From: Herpomyces periplanetae
Taxonomy: Eukaryota; Ascomycota; Laboulbeniomycetes; Herpomycetales; Herpomycetaceae
DNA length: 64,000 nt
Assembly (NCBI GenBank): GCA_009733715.1
Contig: WMKJ01000030.1
Location: 57,263 to 121,262, forward strand
Reading direction: 5' to 3'
Under the pieces are notes generated by a model that saw only the letters and a list, made by a program, of their open reading frames with translations, had not been told where the DNA came from and did not search any database. Shown here piece after piece: positions 1 through 9,414 of the stretch (its first letter is position 1; the number at the start of each line of letters is the position of its first letter). The position numbers and the translations under genes were made by a program.

Positions 1-298
1 GTGAGTGCGGAAAAAGGATGGTGCGAACTCCGGAGCGAAGTTCGGCCGGGCTTGGCGGAAGGGCTGGATAGTCACGTGAATAGTACGGTGGACGGAGGAA
101 CGTTTTTGCGGGGGCGTCTGGGGGAAGGAGAAAAAGACATTGTTAGACATTAATTGTTCATGAGAGAAGATTTTGTTGGTAATGATCTGCCAGTACCGGA
201 TTTCATGTGAAAGTTAAGTGAGGAAAATGGTTGGCCATAATTATGTGGGGATTTGGATGCTTGGGACAGGGGAATGCTTGAGACCATAGGTTAGACAA

Positions 299-930
299 TT
301 ACTCGAGATAATCACCTTCGGCGTCAAGATCATCTTGTTCAATGAAATCATTCATTTCTATGGCTTGCTTTGACGATGAATTTCTCGTTTCGTTGCCGCT
401 GTTCCCACTATTAATTACTGGATAGTTCGACAAGGTAGATGCATCGATGGAAGAATCTTTCAGGCCAACTAGAGCTGCTTCTTGTGCAACTTCTTCACAT
501 GCATCAACCCATGCGGCATAAACGTCTATGGGGGCGGAAAGATCTTTTTATTTTTTCCCAATAGAAATAATATCCCAAGTTAATCAATGACCATTTAAAC
601 TAATTGGATGAATACGTGGATCGTTGCATACGGATAAAGTTTTGTCGGGTAAGTGTTACTTACTGTTAATGATAGTTTGATAATTTTGTCCACATAATTT
701 GCAACTTAGACCACCAATGTTAAGTTTTTTATCTAACCTCACGGTTACTGATTTATCATGGTTGCAGAACAAGCATTGAAACACTGTAGGTAATTTTTCT
801 CGTCTTATCTTCACCACAGGTTTCGAGGATTTCTTGCGTTTTCCCTATCAATTTTCAACGTAATTATTCGTCAATGTGCCAGAATTAAGCATAATTTTAC
901 GTTTAACTATAATTAAATACAGCTTACCAT
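299..930 (-). CDS. ELF1: Transcription elongation factor Elf1 (ELOF1 family)
   Basis: Zinc-ribbon factor that travels with elongating RNA polymerase II in the nucleus. Exons read on the minus strand: 930-928 (only the ATG), 844-664 and 543-299, giving 142 residues in one frame. The start is the family-typical [10 protein letters not shown] basic tail. Next come two Cys pairs, CLFC and CKLC, that would bind one zinc, and then the family signature [14 protein letters not shown] Ser/Asn/Asp/Glu-rich acidic tail follows; animal ELOF1 (about 83 residues) lacks it and yeast Elf1 (about 145) has it. Intron 1 (GTAAGC...ATAG) begins immediately after the start codon, and intron 2 splits an Asn codon just before LSAPIDVY. 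The next gene, URC1, is divergent, with about 820 bp between them. Identity is clear from the zinc ribbon and the DVY-WVDACE block; the isolated ATG exon is inferred from consensus splice sites and frame. Confidence 0.9.
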
Positions 931-1751
931 TACCAAGTCAAGTTGTAAGTATTTTAACGGTGAACTTAAAAGATCTTAACAGCTTGAGATAAGAAGTTTA
1001 GAGCGAATTATTTTGAAAATATTAGTATGTGAGATAAAAATATAGAATTATCAATAGCGAAGAACAATTTATTTGAAAAACTAACGATGTAGTTAGATTA
1101 AGACTTGATATAGTTATTTAAGACGCGATCAACTTACCTAAATACTCAATTCCTTTGAGCTATCTTATTGGATTACTTGGAAATTTGACCTCAATTAATC
1201 ACAGAAATATTGAGTAAAAACCAAGGTACGTTTTAAACTTGAGCAAACCTTGAATATAAATCCAATCCACTAAAATTATATAACTTAACAGAATCCAAAC
1301 TTCACGATACTTTGATTTCCTCCAAATTTATCACCCGGACAAATGAGTGCGTGTCCACGTGCTAATAATCATATGACCATATTATTACGTCCCGAGACCC
1401 CGCTTGGCGTCCTCCATCCCCCAGAGCTGGGCTCTCGTTCCCGCTCCTAGAAACGCTGAATGGTCACGAGGTGTGGTCGGAAAATACTTATTCCGCACAG
1501 GTGTGGCACAGTCAGGCGAAATTGGCTGTGACGGTGGGAGTTTTGACAGGAGGAGAAAAGGGCGGATTTTAGGGTTGAAGAATTGTTAAAAGGTAAAACT
1601 GATTTGGGGAGCGGAGTTGATGTTTGGGAAAAATTTAAAGCAAAGCTAGATAAGAAGATTTTACTGATTGGTTTATAAAGTGAGTTCATTTATGTTAATT
1701 GTATGTATCGTATTCAAATTTATTAAACATCCACATTTTTGCACCGTTATC
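931..1751. promoter_or_regulatory. Divergent intergenic region between Elf1 and URC1
   Basis: About 820 bp of AT-rich DNA between two divergent start codons, so it should hold both promoters. No conserved coding exon was recognised. Short ORFs around 1404-1689 lie on both strands and do not resemble known proteins. Confidence 0.4.
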
Positions 1752-3657
1752 ATGAACCACCAAGTGTACAATCATAGTGTATTGGATAAACTTCTAAATG
1801 AGCTTATAAGTCTACGGGATGATAATAATCGCACTTTAAGTCAAATTCAATCTATTAGTGACAAGTTAAATCACTTATATTCTTCAATTGTCGATGTTTT
1901 ATCTCAAAAGAATAATAATAGTTTCCACAATGATCATATTTATGATGGACATGATGATCACTCCAACAGTACTTTCACCACACCAGATCATTCTGATAAT
2001 AAATTATTCTCAAACCCAAAGTCAATATTATCCCCGTCTATAAACACTTCACCAACTACCCATCGAACGTCCTCCGTTGCCCCAAAGGTCATGCTCACAT
2101 CATATCCCGATAGATCTGGCATGGATCCTATTGTCGTGAATTGGGGTCATCCCGACAGCCAAATTCGTGGACCAGTTGTAGTTTCACGACATAAAAATTC
2201 AATTCGTCATCGTAACGGTATACAACTTACTGAAATGTTCCTTTAAATCATTTTATCCATCATTCAACTATTTCGTTCTGACTAATCTAAGTATGCTAAA
2301 TTCTTCACAGCTATCGGAGCTCATGGAGGTTCATATTCCATTTATCATGCTTTAGCCGTTGCCAGTGGAAATCTTAATCAAAACCATAAGCCCGACTTTA
2401 CCAATACTGAGCCTGTTGCTAATATAAAGTATGTTCCACAATGGAGTGATGCCAAAAAGATTGTATCTATGGATCCTTGGGGTCACCTGGCACCCTGGAT
2501 ATTCAAAGATTATATTGAAAAAGATGGTATTGATATTAGACCAACTATATCAATTACCAAGGCCCACATGAGTCTTCCTGATCTGGAAAAAAGTGTAAAA
2601 GAAGGAAGAATGAAACCAGACGAAAAAATTTGCTTAAACGAACTTGGTGAGCTTGCAGTTACTAAAATCGCTGTCGAACCTGTATGGTATTTACCTGGTG
2701 TCGCGGAACGATTTGGAATTGGTAAGAATTGTTCAAGTATAATCTGGTTAATCTGGCTTACCCTCTGGAATTTTTATTCATGAAAGTGGTAGATGGAACA
2801 GCTAACATTTAATTATTAGATGAAGCCGTACTACGACGTGCACTCTTCGAAGAAACTGGTGGATCATACCCCGAACTAATTACACGAGGTGATATTAAAC
2901 TCTTCTTACCTCCTATTGGAGGCCTTACCGTGTATATATTTGGAAACCCGGCAGATCTGTCAAATCCCAATGCTCGTTTAGCTTTGAGAGTACACGATGA
3001 GTGTAATGGAAGTGATGTCTTCGGTTCGGATATTTGCACCTGTCGACCATACTTAATATTTGGGGTGGAAGAAGCTGTAAAGGAAGCTCAAAACGGAGGT
3101 GTTGGAGTTGTAATTTACTTTCGCAAGGAAGGGAGAGCATTGGGTGAAGTAACAAAATATTTGGTCTATAATGCCCGAAAACGAGGAACGGATAAAGCCA
3201 GTGAATATTTTAAGCATACAGAAGCTGTTGCTGGCGTTAAAGATATGAGGTTTCAAGCACTTATGCCGGATATTCTCCACTGGCTAGGAATTCAAAAGAT
3301 TGATCGAATGCTCAGCATGTCCAATCTTAAGCATGATGCAATTGTGGAACAAGGAATCCCCATACTAGAAAGGGTTCCTATACCTCAAGAGCTCATTCCA
3401 GCCGATAGTCAAGTTGAAATAGATGCAAAAATTCAAGCTGGATATTGTAAGTTTCAACGGAATCATCATTTTAATAGCCATGCATTAAATTCCACTCACT
3501 AATCAACTTTTTAATTCAGTCACAACTGGAAAAACATTTACCATGGAAGAACTTGAAGGAATACGAGGTCGATCTTGGGATGATTTTGATGTAAGTTTAC
3601 CTTTAACTTGATTTATTTAACTCTGGAATATTATACTAATTAAAATTTTAGCATTAG
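1752..3657 (+). CDS. URC1: URC1-type uracil catabolism protein (GTP cyclohydrolase II-like)
   Basis: Member of the GTP cyclohydrolase II-related family that, in yeasts, is required for the URC route of uracil degradation. Exons 1752-2217, 2311-2721, 2820-3446, 3520-3590 and 3652-3657 join to 526 residues. The first 100 or so residues are Asn/Ser-rich, with a possible short coiled segment. The family block then starts at LTSYPDRSGMDPIVVNWG and continues through IGAHGGSYSIYHALAV and SMDPWGHLAPW. The RibA-like zinc site is visible as HDECNGSDVFGSDICTC, three Cys in the usual spacing, followed by VVIYFRKEGRALGE. All junctions keep frame, and the last coding exon is only CAT TAG. The start at MNHQ was preferred over an upstream in-frame Met (1668) because the upstream peptide is hydrophobic and atypical of the family. 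Canonical riboflavin GTP cyclohydrolase II is the alternative, but the long URC1-specific N-terminal half argues against it. Confidence 0.88.
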
Positions 3658-4194
3658 CGAAATATGAATACATAAATAAATTATACATAAAATATAGGTG
3701 AGGGTAATGTAAGATGGATTTTTCCACTCATAGAGTTGTTTTACCCAAGAATACTGTTAACACTTAATTAATTAATCACGATAGACTTATCATCCTACTA
3801 TTTCCACAACCAAACTCACTTCGTAATTCCGAATTTTCCAATTACCGCTTTAGGAAATAAAAAGGCCGACGGAGAAAAGTCTATTCCGGCCCGAAATCAC
3901 GTGAAGATAGTTTAAGCGAGACGCGCACAAGTGGTCTTAGTAAGCCGGGGAAGAAAAAAGTTCAGGGAGAAAAGTGATCGTGTTAACGACGAGATGAGGA
4001 CGTTGTGTGCGTGGGTTGGTTCATGGGAATAATTAATACTGGATTATTTGGAAATTGGAGGGAATAAAATCAGGTAAGTAATGCTAATTTAGATGGATTG
4101 GATGGCAAATAGTTCACTTTGTTTGGTAGCGGCGGAAGAAAAAGTTAGTGGAGTTTTGAGGGACTAACGATAGATTATTCTGTAGACGAGAAGC
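3658..4194. promoter_or_regulatory. Intergenic region upstream of eS1
   Basis: Contains the URC1 3' end and the eS1 promoter. A purine-rich stretch with one CACGTG (3898-3903) lies about 300 bp before the eS1 ATG. No coding exon seen. Confidence 0.35.
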
Positions 4195-5217
4195 ATGGCC
4201 GTTGGCAAGAATAAACGACTTTCGAAGGGAAAAAAAGGCATTAAGAAGAAGACCGATACATTCGCGCGTAAGGATTGGTATGCAGTTAAAGCACCATCCA
4301 CGTTCAGTGTACAAGAGTACGTTTTTTAAGTTAATGGTATTCGTTGGTAGGAATTGTATTGCGGAATAAATTTACACAAATGAGTTAACGTTAAATACGA
4401 GTTAAGTGTGGGAAAAACTTTGGTTAACCGAACGGCGGGTATGAAGAATGCGAACGATTCGCTAAAAGGACGAATTTTTGAAGTTTGTCTTGCCGACTTA
4501 CAGAATGATGAAAGCCACTCATTCCGTAAAATCAGGCTACGAGTAGACGAAGTTCAAGGGAAAAACTGTTTAACGAATTTTCACGGACTGGATTTCACAT
4601 CGGACAAGTTACGCTCTTTAGTTCGCAAATGGCAAACGTTGATCGAAGCGAATATCGTTGTGAAAACTACTGATGAATATTTGCTACGAATATTTTGCAT
4701 TGGATTTACCAAACGTCGCCCTAACCAAATCCGCAAAACAACCTACGCAACATCATCTCAGATCCGCGCCATTCGTCGTAAAATGTTTGAAATTATGCAA
4801 CGTGAAGCTACGAGCACAACGCTTAACCAATTCGTCCAAAAACTCATTCCCGAAGTCATCGGCCGCGAAATTGAAAAATCGTGTCACGGAATCTATCCCC
4901 TCCAAAATGTATGTACATGCCACTGAGGTTAGGCACAAAATTTGCTAACCAATACCGTGTAGGTGCATGTTCGTAAAGTGAAGCTATTGAAGCAGCCCAA
5001 ATTTGATCTTGGAGCATTGCTTTCTTTACACTCTGAAGCCACTACTAATGATTCTGGGCAGAAGGTGTGTAGTTGATTTTTTTACATCTTATACTTCGAG
5101 CTCGCACTTGCTTAACGTAACGTTGCGCAATGCAATGCAGCGTAACATAACTTATTCTAACATGTTTCACAGGTTACCCGGGAATTTAAAGAGCCTGCAC
5201 CTCAAGAATGGGTTTGA
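4195..5217 (+). CDS. RPS1: 40S ribosomal protein eS1 (S3a/Rps1)
   Basis: Small-subunit ribosomal protein near the mRNA exit region. Exons 4195-4316, 4407-4908, 4963-5064 and 5173-5217 give 256 residues, essentially the family length (yeast 255). It opens with [19 protein letters not shown], then [16 protein letters not shown], and shows [30 protein letters not shown]-free core [29 protein letters not shown] and the C-terminal [17 protein letters not shown]. Every splice site is GT-AG and frame-consistent, including a split Asp codon at the first junction. The protein ends shortly after an acidic/Pro segment (APQEWV). A single uninterrupted ORF covers only exon 2, so simple ORF calling misses both ends. 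Confidence 0.95.
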
Positions 5218-5714
5218 CATGTTATTTAGTGCCGCTCCTCTTCCATTTTATTTAATATGCTTGTTTAATCAAACAATTAACCGCTTGTCTCGTTTACTGT
5301 TAACCATCCTACCCTTCCGTTATTACTCAATTATCTTATGTAGGACAAGTTATATTTTCCCACAATTCAGTTTAGCATTGTATAAGTTAATGCTAAGAAT
5401 TGTCACCTTTGGAGTAGAGCTTCAGAGGCAAGCCGAGTGTGCATTGGTATGTATGCATATACGTGCACACGGGCACAAATGTGTACGTGTGTATATGTCA
5501 TTTACCGTGTGTGTTTGGTGGATTCCCTCGTTAGGTTAACTTCACTGTTCACACTTCAATCGAGGAGCAGGTTCTCTCACACACCGACATACAATCGTAT
5601 ACGCGTACGTAGAAGGAGAGTGTATACGTGTGAATATGAAAGAATTGGGTAATATCCATGGAGAAGTGCACATGATGTTAGTTGAGGCTCTTTAAGCGGC
5701 GTTTAAAATTATCA
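5218..5714. other. Convergent intergenic spacer between eS1 and PTH
   Basis: About 500 bp between the 3' ends of two converging genes. From 5440 to 5520 it carries an alternating purine-pyrimidine run rich in TACGTG/TGTGTAC steps. The ORFs reaching through it (5003-5539, 5437-5652) are non-conserved shadows. Confidence 0.4.
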
Positions 5715-6818
5715 TCATGCACATTGTTCGCGTACATCCGTATAAGTGTTGAGTGTTAAGGATAAACATTTTGCTAAAATGAGTTTCACGGTCCATTGAT
5801 TAATGTGATGCATTTCTTGTGCAGTTATAGAGCGGAGAACGTAATTTTTGACGACTCGGGGATCTCGGTCGGTTAATTTATTGATAGTGCACTTGGAATT
5901 TCCCGACGGTCGATCTATTCCTACGCCTAGCTTGATGTAATTGACATGATTTTGGCATTTGGTTGCCACGGACTTTAGTCCACGATGTCCTCTGTACACC
6001 GAAATTTTAGTGTTTTATTAGTGAATGTTCTTTGTGGATTGGATGGGATATAAGCAAACGGATGCATGCAGGTCGACAGAATTGTCTGTTAAGGTTAACG
6101 TGAAACTTACCGTGAACTCGTACTTCGGTGCCGCAAACGTGGTATGCCGAAGGGAATTTCTAGTTCATCGTGTAATAATATGAGTAATGAGGAATCAATT
6201 TTGGGGTTTAGTTGACATTGTTTAAGCCAATGGTTCCAAGCTCGAAGGGCGTATTCACCGCTAAGGTTCATGTAACCAGTACTTTGACACATGGTCCAAT
6301 TAATGTTTACAGGACTTAAGGGGTGTTTAGCGTAACGTTCAAGTTTATCAAGTAACAGGTTGTATTCATCGCGTTCACGCACGTAGTCCGAAACACTACG
6401 TGCCGGAAGCAAGGGAAGTTCATTGTTGTTGGGAAGTTTGAGCGAGTGAATTAGCTTTGTTGTAAGTTGAAATCGGAATAGTGTGTACTCTTGGTTTAAC
6501 AGATCGTTCATGATAACGGGAACAGCAGGAGGTTGTATGGCGGCTTATCGGGATTAAACGAATACAATAACGCGCGTTAGTTTCACCTTTATTAAATTTT
6601 CTGTACACGCTTTTAACCGGTTTCAAGGCTTAACACTAACATTGTTTGTATTCAGACTTTAACGTAGGGGTAACGAAGTCGCCTAATAATTTTTGCATTG
6701 AACATAATACTGTATGGCCGATGGAATGGTAAGAATTGATATACGATATGCCAGGGTTGCCGAGGGAAAAGAGTAAAATAGGCCTGGCTAATTCAACGGG
6801 GCGGTTAATTGCTGGCAT
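5715..6818 (-). CDS. PTH1: Peptidyl-tRNA hydrolase, bacterial/mitochondrial (Pth1) type
   Basis: Releases tRNA from prematurely dropped peptidyl-tRNA, probably in mitochondria. The most likely start is ATG at 6818 (MPAINRPVELARPILLFSLG). The first exon has LFSLGNPGISYINSYHSIG, the family G-N-P and catalytic His region. The middle exon (ending at 6111) has QSTGYMNLSGEY and LLILLHDELEIPFG, with the catalytic-site Asp. The last exon, 5991-5715, begins GHRGLKSV and continues IKLGVGIDRPSG. The 6110-5992 intron splits an Arg codon with GTAAGT...ACAG sites. I could not fix the first intron: a GTTAGT donor near 6643 is attractive, but no acceptor I tried preserves frame without a stop, so residues between LLGDF and about KLPNNNELP are uncertain. 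One family-invariant position is changed: GHNGL is GHRGL here. Confidence 0.78.
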
Positions 6819-7134
6819 ATCTACAATAAGAATTCTAAGATTGGTGGGGTGCAAGCAGGAAGAATTTTGTGCGCGAAAAACTTGATGGTTACACTGAAGG
6901 CACGATTGCAAGAGATATTGGCGATGAGGTAAGTTAACGGAAAAGAAAGGGTAGAAGATTTTAATAATTTGTATTAGGAAAAGGATATGTTTGAGTATAT
7001 TATGTATAAATCATTGATCATGAACGACTTGAATGAGTGGTTGATAAGGCTGTATGGGTCATGCAAATCCAAGGGATGTAGGGGGACATAAAACAAAGAG
7101 TGGCTAAAGGAAACAAGAAGATCGGGCTGTTAAG
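6819..7134. other. Intergenic spacer between PTH and the R3H gene
   Basis: About 315 bp upstream of PTH and downstream of the R3H gene, AT-rich. Nothing recognisable beyond its expected role as the PTH promoter. Confidence 0.35.
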
Positions 7135-8632
7135 TTAAAAAAGGGAACTTATAGGATTGGGTAAAGGTAACAAGGAAGGCATTTTTACGCTGGTTTCGCA
7201 GGACGGGAGGTTTGTGACATTGACGCTGATGTAGGCTCTTCGACGAGCCGGGTAACCAACAGTTTCGGACCATGATTGCAGCCCGTAGTAAACACCGATA
7301 GAATGGACAAGCCAGCGACTAAGGCAAGAATTGCGGTGTAAGTCGAGCAAGCAAGCAATTATGGGGGAGGGGAGGATAGGATGGAAATTTACGTACCGAA
7401 AATTGGCTTGTCGGTCATTAATATCACTTTCGATGACGAGTAAATTACGTCGAAAAGGCACGAGGGAGGGGGATGCTAGGTTACTCCAACTGGTGGGGGA
7501 TGGAGCGGATGAGTTAAAATGGACGGAGTTGTGGAATTTATGGAATGATTCGGTGGACGTTGATAGGGAATTTATGGGTAAAGTTTCACCATGACTACCA
7601 ATCCAAATAAAAGATTCGGCATCATCAGAATCGGTATCGGTCAACAAGATTTCTTCGAATTGACCACCATCGTCGGACGATGGAAGAGCAAGTTGATCCA
7701 TGCAATCAAGATGTTGACGAGATCGCCAGAATTCGAGGAAATTGCGGATACGTTTCTCTAAATTTTCTACGAGAAAACGAGCATCGCTGGAGCGTTTTAA
7801 TAAATTTCTCATATTCTTGGATAATCGGGATTGTGAGTTTGCTTTAACGGGGTACGTACGACCGATATCATGGGCACGTTTAACGGTAAAGGGAGCGTTA
7901 ATATCGAATAAAACGGCAAAGTAATTCGGAGGCTTCACACAATGTGTAGGAATGGGAAAAAGATCACAAGCTAAGGGAGCCTGAATATATGGATTACCGG
8001 CAAGTCGATCTATTCAATGATATACTCTCATACGTATGCACATATACACACATACACATATTCATACGTACCCAAACATTTGCAAACGTTGGCGCGCATT
8101 GTGTTTAACGAACGAGATTAGCAATTTTGCTGAAGATGTAATGAATGAATCTACGGGGAAAAAAGGGGTTCATGGATGGAGCAACTCGACTGAAGCGTCA
8201 AGTATAACAGTATCGAGTGAGTGATCAAACGGTCAGTTACCCACCGTTTTCCATTCGACGTAGCTTCCGGTGACTTAGCTTGAGGCTACGTACGATTAAG
8301 TTATTACTCTTGTATCTCCCCGGATTATCGTGGATTAGCGTGATATCACTATTTACTGTACAGGATGTATCACGAATGTGCAAATGCGGCGGTCGTGATT
8401 GTTCCGATGGAGACGGTGGAGCCGAACAAGCGTTGAGTACACTAGCTGCAAGGGATTCGTGATGTTCATCGGGTGGCAGTTTAGCTAAATTTTCCTTTTT
8501 TACGCAAGAATGGGTGCGGGTGGTAGGATCCTGATCTTCCCGTTGGCCTGCAGTTGTCGTGATCATGGTAATCACACTGTGAATGTAGACGAGTGTGATA
8601 ATATTGCTAGAGTTATGTACTTGTGCTGACAC
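7135..8632 (-). CDS. R3H-domain protein with R3H-associated N-terminal region
   Basis: Predicted single-stranded nucleic-acid-binding protein. Exons 8632-8245 and 8009-7135 give 420 residues. The junction splits an Asp codon (donor GTGGGT, acceptor AATAG) and yields KLRRMEND-RLAGNPYIQAP, which matches the R3H-associated region (an Arg-rich R-R-x-E-N-D motif). Helical segments follow (RNLLKRSSDARFLVENL, RIRNFLEFW), then a Ser/Asp-rich linker. The C-terminal R3H motif is RWLVH (R-x3-H), followed by YGLQSWSETVGYPARRRAY. The start at 8632 is the first ATG of the open frame; a later Met (ITMITTTAG) is possible. The precise cellular role is unknown, and R3H proteins of this fungal type are mostly uncharacterised. 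Confidence 0.75.
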
Positions 8633-9218
8633 GGTTAGACGGGGGGATAGGGATATACAGTTCCACGTACAAAGTTGTCAGCTGTCGAGGAGAAAAAAAG
8701 GATAATAAACACAGAACAAAGGCAAACGACAAAGGATGGAATGGGACAAACGTGGACAGCAGGAAAGAGGATGTGAAGATATATACTCCATTGCAAGTAT
8801 AAACGTACATACGCACGCACGCACGCACACACACACTCTATGTGCTTATTCTCTAGCTACTAATGGACGGGGAAATCCCTGTCGAGTTGGGCTAATTAAT
8901 GGGAGTTTAACTGCGAAAAAGTATCGTTCCGAAAATATCATCATTACGTTGCTCTCTAGTGTACTGGGACCTGCTCATCTACGTTTACCACGCTTTAACA
9001 AGGCTATGATGTGGCAGATTTTAACAAAGGCAAAATTGCCGTGGGAAATGCTTAATCGTTTCGTTATTATTATGCGCAAACGATAATATAAATGCATAAA
9101 GGGTGTCAAATGTTAACTCGGTAATACAACGATGAACGTAATCAAGCATTATAATATTTATTCTCTTTCATAAATAGCTGCTCGATTTGACATTTTTTCC
9201 TGCCGGTTAACAGCTTGC
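8633..9218. other. Intergenic region with CA/CG repeat and a coding-like fragment
   Basis: Upstream of the R3H gene. Holds the ACGC/AC repeat at 8811-8836. From about 8885 to 9086 the plus strand is open and reads protein-like (IITLLSSVLGPAHLRLP, ending MRKR stop), but I recognise no family and see no clear upstream exon. Confidence 0.3.
8811..8836. repeat. (ACGC)n/(AC)n microsatellite
   Basis: Four ACGC units running into a CA run; alternating purine-pyrimidine, hence potentially Z-forming. Confidence 0.85.
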
Positions 9219-9414
9219 TCAACTATACATCTGGACTTCATCTTTTGAATTTATTGTCTCCTGAAGCTTTACTTTGCCGAAGGCGAGCCATGTGGATCTT
9301 TGGATTGGAAAAACTGCTTTTTCCAAGAAGGCGGAAATTCCCGAGTTTTGTACGGTGATGTGAAAATTTAAGTTTATGGATCCTCTTTGTTCCGTTTGTT
9401 CTGGGTTTAGAATC
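9219..9414 (-). CDS. Probable terminal exon of an unresolved gene
   Basis: Minus-strand open frame bounded upstream by a good acceptor (AAAATTAG at 9422-9415) and downstream by TGA at 9221-9219. It reads like real protein: NPEQTEQRGSINLNFHITVQ, then NSGISAFLEKAVFPIQRSTW and LAFGKVKLQETINSKDE. The alternating hydrophobic pattern suggests a beta-sandwich C-terminal domain. I could not identify the family or join it to upstream exons. Candidate upstream pieces on the same strand are near 9650-9800 (ESFHFPSSLNRKIILVK) and 9892-10101, but no splice chain is proved. Confidence 0.35.

Noticed and set aside
5003-5539. 178-aa plus-strand ORF
   Set aside because: It covers the last exons and introns of eS1 in another frame; no family similarity.
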